From an uncultured Pelagibacteraceae bacterium (GTDB lineage Bacteria; Pseudomonadota; Alphaproteobacteria; Pelagibacterales; Pelagibacteraceae), in the NCBI GenBank assembly GCA_902596515.1, contig CACJUF010000001.1, forward strand, positions 124,001 through 188,000: a stretch of 64,000 nucleotides of DNA. Direction: 5' to 3'. Within the stretch, counting starts at the first letter, position 1. Each line of letters opens with the position of its first letter. A model generated the notes under the pieces. It did no database searches. It was not told the DNA's origin and saw only the letters and a list, made by a program, of their open reading frames with translations. Below are positions 40,538-49,418 of this stretch, in pieces. The translations under genes and the position numbers were made by a program.

Positions 40538-41515
40538 ATGAGTATTCAAGAAATAGATTTTTCTAAAACTCTCTCAGACGGGCAAGTCTACGAGACTATT
40601 ATGTCTAATTATTCTGAACTAAGTAAAGATTGGATATCTCACCAATGGAATTGGATGAACAATGTTTATTCACCATTTAAAGATCACTACAAATATATGA
40701 TAATAATTTCGTTAGTTGAAAAGACTCTTCAATTTTATGACCAAATGAATATTCAGTATTCTTTTGATGAATATTATTCGAAATCATATGTGCAAATAGA
40801 GAAATTTAATATTACTGAACTTTGTAAAAAATTAGACTTACCTAAAGAAACGGTTAGAAGAAAAGTCTTAGAACTAGAACAAGAGAGAGTAATAACTCGA
40901 ATTAAAAAAAGGATTATAATTGATAGAAAAGCATTTGACTTTACTAAACCAAATCAACAAATTAAATTTTCAGCAAAATATATTCATCTAGTTTCTCAAG
41001 CTTTAAATAAAGAAAAAATTTATCCAAAAAAAATTGATCAAAAAACTATCGAAAATGTTATTAAAAAAAAATTTACCTTGACTTGGAGATGGTTTTATAG
41101 AATGCAAATACCTTTAATCATCGGATATCATAAGTTTATGAAAGATTTAACAACTTTTCATATTTGGGGAACAATTTGTATGAATCAAATTTTAAATGTT
41201 TCAAAACATTTAAATGCAGGTGATAACAAAAATTCTTTAGACTACTTTACAACAAATAATGTTCTTATAGAAAATCTAGGATCAGATAGTGGTATAAGTG
41301 CAATGTCAATTTCAGATATGACAAATATCCCTAGAGCAACAATTATTAGAAAATGCCAATATTTAGTTAAAGAGGATTTAATAAAGATAAACACAAAAAA
41401 ACAATATGTTTTATCTTCGATGAATTTTAAAAAAATTTTACCTTATCAAACAGAAGTTTTTAAATATAAGGCCAAGTTCATTCGAAAAGTTATTAATATG
41501 ATTATTATATCTTAA
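40538..41515 (+). CDS. Hypothetical protein with two winged-helix-like HTH segments, possible transcriptional regulator
   Basis: ITELCKKLDLPKETVRRKVLELEQERVITRIKKR and MSISDMTNIPRATIIRKCQYLVKEDLIKINTKKQYVLS look like repeated wHTH motifs. Confidence 0.7.
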   Translation: MSIQEIDFSKTLSDGQVYETIMSNYSELSKDWISHQWNWMNNVYSPFKDHYKYMIIISLVEKTLQFYDQMNIQYSFDEYYSKSYVQIEKFNITELCKKLDLPKETVRRKVLELEQERVITRIKKRIIIDRKAFDFTKPNQQIKFSAKYIHLVSQALNKEKIYPKKIDQKTIENVIKKKFTLTWRWFYRMQIPLIIGYHKFMKDLTTFHIWGTICMNQILNVSKHLNAGDNKNSLDYFTTNNVLIENLGSDSGISAMSISDMTNIPRATIIRKCQYLVKEDLIKINTKKQYVLSSMNFKKILPYQTEVFKYKAKFIRKVINMIIIS

Positions 41516-41573
41516 ATCTATCTTTTCATAAAATTTTTTTTTCAATTTTTTCATTATATAGCATAGCTGTGAT

Positions 41574-41596
41574 GCAATAAAACTGTTGCTTTTTTT
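41574..41596 (+). terminator. Putative weak terminator after the double-HTH gene
   Basis: gcaat-aaaact-gttgc (T:G wobble) followed by T7. Confidence 0.5.
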
Positions 41597-41643
41597 GAGT
41601 ACATTTAATTAACTTAAAAATTATTTATTTCATAAGGAGCGGG

Positions 41644-42495
41644 ATGGAAGTAGTAACAAAAACAGCACCTATCATACTCGCATTAATAATGTTGGGTTTG
41701 GGTTTAGGTTTAAAAATTGAAGATTTTACGAGAGTATTAAAAAATCCGAAAGATTTTTTTGTAGGTTTTTTTTCTCAATTAATCATTCTTCCATTAGTTG
41801 CTTACTTATTAATTATTATTTTAAAAACACCACCTGAAATTGCTATTGGAGTTATGATTATTGCTGCTGCACCGGGTGGAGTTACATCGAATATATTAAC
41901 TAAATTTGCCAATGGAGATGTCGCTTTGTCTATTACTTTGACAGCTATAATCAGTTTAATTTCTATTATTACAGTTCCTCTTATAATTTTTACATCTGCT
42001 GATTTATTTGGAATCACTAATATTTCTCAAAATGTTTCAATGACTGGTATAGCACTAAAGATGTTTTTAGTTGTAACGGTTCCAGTTGTATTGGGAATGA
42101 TTATAAGAAAATTTGCTGAAAATTTTGTAAATTCAAAAATTCAGATATTTGAAAAACTTAATATAGTATTATTTATCATTTTTTTTATAGCTGCATTTTA
42201 TGAAGAAAGAGCAAATTTTATAGATTTTCTAATGCAAGCAGGTTTCATTATTTTAATTCTAAATATAACAATGATGATCGTGGCTTATTACCTTAGTAAA
42301 ACTTTTGCCTCAGGAATAAAACAACAAAAATGTATTGCTTTAGAATGTGGATTACAAAACGGTACTTTAGCGATATTTGTTTCTACACAAATATTTGGTA
42401 CAGATATAGTCTACATATCTCCAACAGCTGCGTATGCTTTAATTATGTACATCACTGGTTTTATATTTGTTTTTCTTTTAAAAAATAAAAATTAA
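41644..42495 (+). CDS. Bile acid:sodium symporter (BASS) family transporter
   Basis: MIIAAAPGGVTSNILTKFANGDVALSITLTAI; ALECGLQNGTLAIFV. Confidence 0.92.
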   Translation: MEVVTKTAPIILALIMLGLGLGLKIEDFTRVLKNPKDFFVGFFSQLIILPLVAYLLIIILKTPPEIAIGVMIIAAAPGGVTSNILTKFANGDVALSITLTAIISLISIITVPLIIFTSADLFGITNISQNVSMTGIALKMFLVVTVPVVLGMIIRKFAENFVNSKIQIFEKLNIVLFIIFFIAAFYEERANFIDFLMQAGFIILILNITMMIVAYYLSKTFASGIKQQKCIALECGLQNGTLAIFVSTQIFGTDIVYISPTAAYALIMYITGFIFVFLLKNKN

Positions 42496-44936
42496 TTATT
42501 TTTAAAATTTGTTTGTTTTAAAGGTTTGTTGATTATTTCAATCGGATATTTCTTTTTTTCTACCTCAATAAATAAGTTTTTATTTTGAAGTTCTTCATTA
42601 GATAAATCATTATTGATATATCCAAATACTAAATTCTTTTTAAAATTAAATGAATAGTTTCCTGAGGTTGATTTTCCTATAATTTTTTCACCATCATAAA
42701 TTGGTTCATCATGAAGTAATAATGGTTTTCCTGGTTCACTTTCTTTTAAAGTAAACATTGAGAATCTAGTTTTAACTTTATCTTGTTTAATTTTTTCAAG
42801 AGCTTGTTTGCCTATAAAATCTGTATCTTTTTTATAGCTAATAGTAAAAGCTAAACCTGCTTGATACTGGTTTTCTTCAGGGGAAATATCATGCCCCCAA
42901 TGTAAAAATCCACTTTCCATTCGCATAATATCCATTGCATGCATACCACAATTAGAAAGATTAAAATCTTTACCTTTTTCTATAAGTAGTTCGTATATTT
43001 TTTTTGCGTCTTTAACATCTACATATAGCTCGAAGCCTAATTCACCCACATAAGACAATCTTTGTGTCCAGATTTTAACTCCTTCAATTGAAATAAACTT
43101 TGCAAATCCAAATCTAAATTGATCATTTTCAAAATTATCTTCACTTAAAGTTTTAAGTAAATCTCTACTCCTTGGACCAAACAAACCGAATACACATAAA
43201 TCATCTGTAATGTCTTTTAATTCAATATTTTTTGAAAGATGTTTATTTATATGAAATTTATCTCTCTCTCTTGTTGCTGCAGAACTTATTATTCTAAAAT
43301 GATTTTTATCAACACATACAACTGTTAAATCTGTCTCTATTCCACCATCTGAGTTTAACATATGTGTATAAACACATTTACCAGATTCATTTTTGATATT
43401 AGCTGTACAAATCTTTTGTAACTCTTGGTGTGCCTTATCTGATTTTATTTCAAACTTAGAAAAAGGAGTTAAGTCAAACAAACCAACATTTTTAATTGTA
43501 TTATTTGTTTCGTATTCTGCTGAAGGGTACCAATTTTGATAATTGTAACTATATTCATATTCTGTTTTTTCTCCATCTAAAGCAAACCACATGGGTCTTT
43601 CGTATCCACCAGAAACACCAAAACACGCACCGAAACTTTTTAATTCGTCATGATATGGAAGTTTTTTTATATTCCTTGAAGTTTTATGTTGTTTAAAAGG
43701 CCAATGCATTCCATATAAATCTCCTAATGATTCTGTAATTCTTTTTTTTATAAAACCTAAGTCAGAATGAAATTTTTGAAATCTTTTAATGTCATAACAG
43801 AAAATATCCTCATTAATATGTCCATTAATCAACCATTCGGCTGTAACTTTACCAACACCTCCCCCACTTCCGATTCCAATACTATTTAAACCACAACACA
43901 CAAAAAAGTTTTTTACTTCTGGCACTTCTCCAAGTAATGTATTTGTATCTGGAGTAAATGACTCAGGACCTGAAAAAAATTTTCTAATTCCTGCTGTTTC
44001 TAAAACTGGAAATCTTTTAATTGCTGTAGCTAAATAAGGCTCAAAATGCTCAAAATTTTCTTGAAATTCTCCAAAGGAAAAATCTTCTGGAACTTTATTA
44101 ATTTTATCCCATGCTGGGATTGATTCAGACTCAAAAATTCCAACCAATATTTTTCCAGCATCTTCCTTTATATAAGTTCTGTTATCAAAGTCTCTTATCA
44201 CCGGTAAGGTTTTAGAAAGATTTTCAATCGGCTCAGTAATAATATAGAAGTGTTCTGCTGGATAAAGAGGAATACTTACTCCAGCTTTTTCTCCAATTTG
44301 ACGTGACCACATTCCTGATGCTAAAACTATATACTCACAATCAATTTTTTTATCATTTACTTTTACACCAGAAATTTTTCCATTTTTAGTTATGATCTCA
44401 TCAACGGAAGTTTTTTCAAAAATCTTTGCCCCTTCCATTCTTGCTGCTTTTGCTAACATATGTGTTACTCCGGAAGGATCTGCAGCACCGTCGCCTGGCA
44501 TTAAAATCCCTCCTAAAACTTCATCAGTATTTACAATTGGATAATCTTTTTTAATTTGTTCTTTATCTAAAATTCTAACATCAACATCAAAAAGTTGTGC
44601 AGTTGTTGCTTGTCTTTGAAGCTCTTGCCATCTCCCTTTATTCTCAGCAATTGAAAGTGCACCGTTTAATCTTAATCCTGCAGAATGATCAACTTTCTTT
44701 TCAAGTTCTTTATAAAGATCCAAAGTATATTTTCTAATTTTGGTAATTGCTGCTGAGGGACCTAATTGACTTACTAATCCAGCTGCATGCCAAGTCGTGC
44801 CTGATGTTAACTGATCTCTTTCTAAAAGGATAGTATCTTTCCAACCAAATTTAGCTAAATGGTAAGCGACTGAACAACCAACTACTCCACCTCCGATAAC
44901 AACAACTTTAGTGCTACTTGGAAGTTTTTTTTCCAT
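42492..44936 (-). CDS. FAD-dependent dimethylglycine/sarcosine dehydrogenase-like protein with GcvT domain
   Basis: VVVIGGGVVGCSVAYHLAKFG, SGTTWHAAGLVSQLG, GPESFTPDTNTLLGE; C-terminal GcvT-like half. Confidence 0.9.
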   Translation of the reverse strand: MEKKLPSSTKVVVIGGGVVGCSVAYHLAKFGWKDTILLERDQLTSGTTWHAAGLVSQLGPSAAITKIRKYTLDLYKELEKKVDHSAGLRLNGALSIAENKGRWQELQRQATTAQLFDVDVRILDKEQIKKDYPIVNTDEVLGGILMPGDGAADPSGVTHMLAKAARMEGAKIFEKTSVDEIITKNGKISGVKVNDKKIDCEYIVLASGMWSRQIGEKAGVSIPLYPAEHFYIITEPIENLSKTLPVIRDFDNRTYIKEDAGKILVGIFESESIPAWDKINKVPEDFSFGEFQENFEHFEPYLATAIKRFPVLETAGIRKFFSGPESFTPDTNTLLGEVPEVKNFFVCCGLNSIGIGSGGGVGKVTAEWLINGHINEDIFCYDIKRFQKFHSDLGFIKKRITESLGDLYGMHWPFKQHKTSRNIKKLPYHDELKSFGACFGVSGGYERPMWFALDGEKTEYEYSYNYQNWYPSAEYETNNTIKNVGLFDLTPFSKFEIKSDKAHQELQKICTANIKNESGKCVYTHMLNSDGGIETDLTVVCVDKNHFRIISSAATRERDKFHINKHLSKNIELKDITDDLCVFGLFGPRSRDLLKTLSEDNFENDQFRFGFAKFISIEGVKIWTQRLSYVGELGFELYVDVKDAKKIYELLIEKGKDFNLSNCGMHAMDIMRMESGFLHWGHDISPEENQYQAGLAFTISYKKDTDFIGKQALEKIKQDKVKTRFSMFTLKESEPGKPLLLHDEPIYDGEKIIGKSTSGNYSFNFKKNLVFGYINNDLSNEELQNKNLFIEVEKKKYPIEIINKPLKQTNFKNN

Positions 44937-44940
44937 TTAA

Positions 44941-46059
44941 TTAGTTTTTGATTGCATCTCCTGGGTTAACATATTCAAGTCCAAATACATCTGCAACAGC
45001 TTTATAAGTCACATCACCCTTATGAACATTTAATCCTGCTAAAAAATTTTTATCTTCACTAAGAGCTTTTTGATAACCTCTATTGGCTAATTTGACTAAA
45101 TAAGGAAGTGTTGCTTTGTTTAATGCGATAGTTGATGTTCTAGGAACCCCTCCTGGCATGTTAGCCACACAATAATGAACAACATCATCAACTATAAAAG
45201 TTGGATCATTAAAATTTGTCGGTTTACTTGTTTCTACACAACCGCCTTGATCAATTGCAACGTCAACAATAACAGAGCCTCTTTTCATCAATTTTAACAT
45301 ATCTTTAGTGACTAATTTAGGCGCCTCTGATCCGGGGATCAAAACACCTCCTACTATTAAGTCTGCTTCAGCTACTAACTTTTTTAAATCTATCTTATCA
45401 CTTTGTTCTGGAATAATTTTATCTCCAAACATTTCAACTAATTGTTTTAGTCTTGCCTCTGATTTATCTACAACATGAACTTTTGCTTTCATGCCAGTTG
45501 CTATAGTTGCAGCATTTTCTCCTACTACACCTCCACCTAAAATTAAAACGTTAGCTGGTTCACCACCGGGAGCTCCACCCAATAATACTCCTCTACCTTT
45601 TTGGTTTTTTTCTAAACAATGTGCTCCTGCTTGAACTGACATACGTCCTGCTACAGCACTCATTGGTGCAAGTAAAGGAAGCCTTCCATTATCATCAGTA
45701 ATGGTTTCATAAGCTATATTTATACTTTTTGATTTTACCAAACCCTCTGTCAATTCTTTTGCAGCAGCCAGATGTAAATAAGTGTATACGATTTGATTTT
45801 CTTTAATCATTTCAACCTCAACTTTTTGAGGTTCTTTAACTTTAACAATTATTTCAGCGTCATTAAAAATATCAGTAGCTTTTTCAATAATTTTTGCACC
45901 AGCATTTTTGTACTGATCATTGTCAAAACCCGCTTCAAAGCCTCCATTATTTTCGACTAATACCTCATGTCCTTCAGAGACAAGAGTTCTTACACTATCC
46001 GGTGTTAAGCCTATTCTATTTTCTTGAGGTTTTATTTCTTTAGGTACGCCAATTCTCAT
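44941..46059 (-). CDS. ald: Alanine dehydrogenase
   Basis: MRIGVPKEIKPQENRIGLTPDSV, TYLHLAAAKELTEGL, DVAIDQGGCVETSKPT. Confidence 0.96.
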   Translation of the reverse strand: MRIGVPKEIKPQENRIGLTPDSVRTLVSEGHEVLVENNGGFEAGFDNDQYKNAGAKIIEKATDIFNDAEIIVKVKEPQKVEVEMIKENQIVYTYLHLAAAKELTEGLVKSKSINIAYETITDDNGRLPLLAPMSAVAGRMSVQAGAHCLEKNQKGRGVLLGGAPGGEPANVLILGGGVVGENAATIATGMKAKVHVVDKSEARLKQLVEMFGDKIIPEQSDKIDLKKLVAEADLIVGGVLIPGSEAPKLVTKDMLKLMKRGSVIVDVAIDQGGCVETSKPTNFNDPTFIVDDVVHYCVANMPGGVPRTSTIALNKATLPYLVKLANRGYQKALSEDKNFLAGLNVHKGDVTYKAVADVFGLEYVNPGDAIKN

Positions 46060-46068
46060 TAACGAAAC

Positions 46069-47415
46069 TTAATTCTTTTTACTTTTTGCGTAATTAGTTA
46101 TTCCGGTTCTAAGTTTTTCTATAATTTCATCAATATGTTTTTTTTCACAAATAAACATTGGTGCAATTATTAAACAATCACCTGTAGCTTTGAAATTTAC
46201 TCCAGCATCATAACAATGTTTAAAAGTAGCTAAGCCTGCCTTACCAGGTCTACCATCAGTTTTAATATCTATACCGCCCATCATTCCATAGCCTCTAATG
46301 TTATCCACTACATCAATGTCTTTTAATGAAAATAGTCCTTCTTGGAAGTAAGGAGCTAGTTCTTTTGCTCTATTGAAAATATCTTCTTTTTCAAAAATAT
46401 CTTGAACAGCTAATGCTGCTGCAACAGAAACTGGTATTCCTGAATAAGTATAACCATGAAATAATTCTATCGCACCTTTTGGAGAATTATCCATAACCGC
46501 ATCATAAATCTCTTCTTTACAAGCAACCACACCAAATGGAACTATCCCATTAGTTGTTGCTTTAGCCATAGTCATTATGTCAGGTGTTACACCAAACTCT
46601 TGAGCTCCAAAAGCTGAACCAGTTCTTCCCCATCCAGTAATAACTTCATCAAAAATCAAAAGAATTTTATGTTTGTCACAAAGTTCTCTTAATCTTTGTA
46701 AATATCCAACTGGTGGAACTAAAGTTCCTGTTGAACCAGCAATAGGCTCAACAATGCAGGCTGCAATATTTTCTGAACCAAAATTAGTACAAATTCTTTC
46801 TAGGTCATTAGCAATTTCAGCGCCTGTTTCAGGTTGGCCTGATATAAATTTATGTTCATCTAAATGTGTATGTCTCATATGAACAACACCTGGCATCAAA
46901 ACACTTGCATAAGCTTTGACATTATTAATCATACCACCTACTGATGTTGCTCCAATATTCATCCCATGATACGCACGTTCTCTTCCAACAAATCTAAATC
47001 TTTGTCCCTCGCCTCTTGCTTTATGGTAAGCAATACTAATTTTGATCGCTGTTTCAACTGCAGTAGATCCACAAATTGTATAAAAAATTTTATTTAAATT
47101 TCCTGGTGTATGTTTTGAAATTCTAGTTGCTAATTCAAAAGATCCACCAAATCCTTGTTGGAAGGGTTGACAATAATCTAAAGTTTGTAATTGATTTGTT
47201 ATTGCTTCAATAATTTCTTTTCTACCATGTCCTAAAGGATTGCAGAATAATCCTGAGCTAGCATCAATTTGAGTTTTACCTTGGTGATTTTTTAAATATA
47301 CACCTTTTGCCTCCACTATAAGTTTTGGATTTTCTTTAAAATCTTTATTAGATGTAAACGGCATCCAATGTTCATTTAAAGAATTAGGTACAGATGTTCT
47401 TTTTTCTGAGCTCAT
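46069..47415 (-). CDS. Class III omega-amino acid:pyruvate aminotransferase (beta-alanine or taurine type)
   Basis: LNEHWMPFTSNKDFKENPKLIVEAKGVYL, DASSGLFCNPLGHGR, LIFDEVITGWGRTGSAFGAQEFGVTPDIMTMAKATTNG. Confidence 0.87.
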   Translation of the reverse strand: MSSEKRTSVPNSLNEHWMPFTSNKDFKENPKLIVEAKGVYLKNHQGKTQIDASSGLFCNPLGHGRKEIIEAITNQLQTLDYCQPFQQGFGGSFELATRISKHTPGNLNKIFYTICGSTAVETAIKISIAYHKARGEGQRFRFVGRERAYHGMNIGATSVGGMINNVKAYASVLMPGVVHMRHTHLDEHKFISGQPETGAEIANDLERICTNFGSENIAACIVEPIAGSTGTLVPPVGYLQRLRELCDKHKILLIFDEVITGWGRTGSAFGAQEFGVTPDIMTMAKATTNGIVPFGVVACKEEIYDAVMDNSPKGAIELFHGYTYSGIPVSVAAALAVQDIFEKEDIFNRAKELAPYFQEGLFSLKDIDVVDNIRGYGMMGGIDIKTDGRPGKAGLATFKHCYDAGVNFKATGDCLIIAPMFICEKKHIDEIIEKLRTGITNYAKSKKN

Positions 47416-47487
47416 ATTAAATTTTATAATTGGTTAATTAATGAATCCTTAGACTAATTAGGTCCAATAAACCACCAAAATAATTGT

Positions 47488-47504
47488 CACAACTTAAAGT
47501 TGTG
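47488..47504. promoter_or_regulatory. Perfect palindrome in the divergent aminotransferase / sulfonate transporter intergenic region
   Basis: cacaactt-a-aagttgtg, perfect 8-bp arms around one central base. Confidence 0.6.
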
Positions 47505-47590
47505 TAACTAGAATGAGCATTTTTTTGTTTTACATATAGGTCAATTTAATCTTAAAATTGAAACATATAAATAAACAAGGAAGAGGAAAA

Positions 47591-48532
47591 ATGAAAAAAA
47601 TAATTAGTTTTATTCTTGGATGTTTTGTAGCTCTTAATCTTTCAATTTCAGTTGCTAATTCTGCAGCTAATGAAGTTAGAGTTGCATACTTCTTGGAGTG
47701 GCCAAGCCCAAATCTAGAGGATATGATGAAGAAAAACTTCGCTAAAGCTCTAGGGGTTCCTGTTAAGTGGACAAACTTTACTAACGGTGGTGCAATGACT
47801 GATGCTATGTTAGCGGGAGATATTGATATCTCTTACTCTCAAGGTTTAGTTCCATTCATTAATGCTGTTAAATCAAAAGCTCCTATCAAACTTGTAGATG
47901 TTGCTATGGAATACGGAATGGGTGGTACAACATGTGTAACATCTAATGCTTCAGGTATAACAAAAGCTAACGCTACAGAACTTGAAGGTAAAAAAGTTGC
48001 TGTTCCACTAGGTACAATGGCTGAATACGTTTTTGATGAAAGTATGAAAGTTGTTGGTGCGGACAGAAAAAAAATGGATATCATTCAAATGGACCCTGAA
48101 GAAGGCGCTGCTGCTTTGGTAAGTGGTGATGTTGTAATGGCATGTTTATTCGGTGGTAACTCAATTAAAGCTGCAACTGCAGTTGGATCTAGATTACTTA
48201 CAGTTCAAGAGGCTAGAGACGCAGGTATCTTAGGTATTGATATCACTTCAGTAACTACTAAGTTTATGAAGGAAAATCCAGGTATGCTAAGAACTTTTAT
48301 TGAAGTAACTCATGAGGCTAATGCAAGATATAGAGCTGGTAAAAGCGATATGAATGCAATGTCAAAAGCTTCTGAAATGAAAGTTGCTGATATGAAAGAA
48401 ACTTTAAGTGGCTTTAAATTTCTAACACCAGAGGAAACTAAACAATCTATGGAAAGTGGAAATCTTGATGCATTCTTAAAAGGAATGGGAACACCAAGAG
48501 GAAACGTAGATACTAGTTTCTTACCTTTATAA
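47591..48532 (+). CDS. tauA: Taurine/sulfonate-type ABC transporter substrate-binding protein
   Basis: Signal peptide, VRVAYFLEWPSPN-like start, LAGDIDISYSQGLVPFINAVKSKAPIKLVDVAMEYG; start taken at MKKIISF with upstream purine-rich RBS. Confidence 0.82.
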   Translation: MKKIISFILGCFVALNLSISVANSAANEVRVAYFLEWPSPNLEDMMKKNFAKALGVPVKWTNFTNGGAMTDAMLAGDIDISYSQGLVPFINAVKSKAPIKLVDVAMEYGMGGTTCVTSNASGITKANATELEGKKVAVPLGTMAEYVFDESMKVVGADRKKMDIIQMDPEEGAAALVSGDVVMACLFGGNSIKAATAVGSRLLTVQEARDAGILGIDITSVTTKFMKENPGMLRTFIEVTHEANARYRAGKSDMNAMSKASEMKVADMKETLSGFKFLTPEETKQSMESGNLDAFLKGMGTPRGNVDTSFLPL

Positions 48533-48554
48533 TTAAAAGGTAATTTAAATTTTA

Positions 48555-48595
48555 ATAGGCGCCAATTGTAATAAATTGGTGCCTATTTTTTTATT
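48555..48595 (+). terminator. Rho-independent terminator/attenuator between SBP and ATPase genes
   Basis: ataggcgccaatt (48555-48567) / aattggtgcctat (48574-48586), one G:T wobble, 6-nt loop, followed by T-rich tract. Confidence 0.85.
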
Positions 48596-48620
48596 AAAAA
48601 TTCAAATATAAAGTCTCTTT

Positions 48621-49418
48621 ATGAGTGATTTAATTTCACAAAATCTAAACATGATTTTTAAAACTCCTAAAGGAGAAACTGTTCACGCTTTAAAAGATTT
48701 AAATTTTACTCTTAAAAAAGGAGAGCTTCTTACTGTTCTTGGGCCGTCTGGTTGCGGAAAAACTACATTGCTTAACATTACTGCAGGATTTATTAGACCA
48801 ACTTCAGGAAGTATTACTCTTAATAATAAAGAAATAGATGGACCAGGAGTTGAAAGGGGAATGGTTTTTCAACAAGGTGCTTTATTTGAATGGCTAACAG
48901 TTGCTGAGAATGTCAACTTTGGATTAAGAATGAAAAAAGAAGATCCAATTGAAACTCAAAAAAAAGTTGATGAATGGTTAGAGATTGTTGGATTAAAAGG
49001 TTTTGGAAACACTCCAACTTATCAATTATCTGGAGGAATGCAGCAGAGAGTTGCCCTTGCAAGATGTCTAATCAACAACCCAGATTTGATTTTAATGGAT
49101 GAACCATTAGGAGCCCTTGATGCTCTTACAAGAGAAAAAATGCAGTCCCTAGTTTTAAAAATTTGGAAAGAAACTGGTAAAACTATTATTCTTATTACTC
49201 ACTCAGTTGAAGAGGCCTTACTTCTAGGTGAAAGATTATATGTGATGGCTCCAAGACCAGGAAGGATACATAAAGAATATAATCTGCCATTCGCTTCAAT
49301 GGGTTTAAAAGAGGATTTAAGAGAAATCAAAAAAAATAAAGAATTTTCACAAAAACGAGAAGAAATCCTTGAAATGATCTGGAACATGGAAGAGGAAATT
49401 ATGGGGAAAGATAATTAA
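48621..49418 (+). CDS. tauB: Taurine/nitrate-type ABC transporter ATPase
   Basis: GPSGCGKTT Walker A, LSGGMQQRVALARCLINNPDLILMDEPLGALDALTR. Confidence 0.9.
   Translation: MSDLISQNLNMIFKTPKGETVHALKDLNFTLKKGELLTVLGPSGCGKTTLLNITAGFIRPTSGSITLNNKEIDGPGVERGMVFQQGALFEWLTVAENVNFGLRMKKEDPIETQKKVDEWLEIVGLKGFGNTPTYQLSGGMQQRVALARCLINNPDLILMDEPLGALDALTREKMQSLVLKIWKETGKTIILITHSVEEALLLGERLYVMAPRPGRIHKEYNLPFASMGLKEDLREIKKNKEFSQKREEILEMIWNMEEEIMGKDN

Noticed and set aside
41520-41643. Possible riboswitch upstream of the BASS transporter
   Set aside because: Contains a weak terminator-like hairpin and a good RBS, but I could not match it to any known riboswitch consensus by eye; a covariance-model search would be needed
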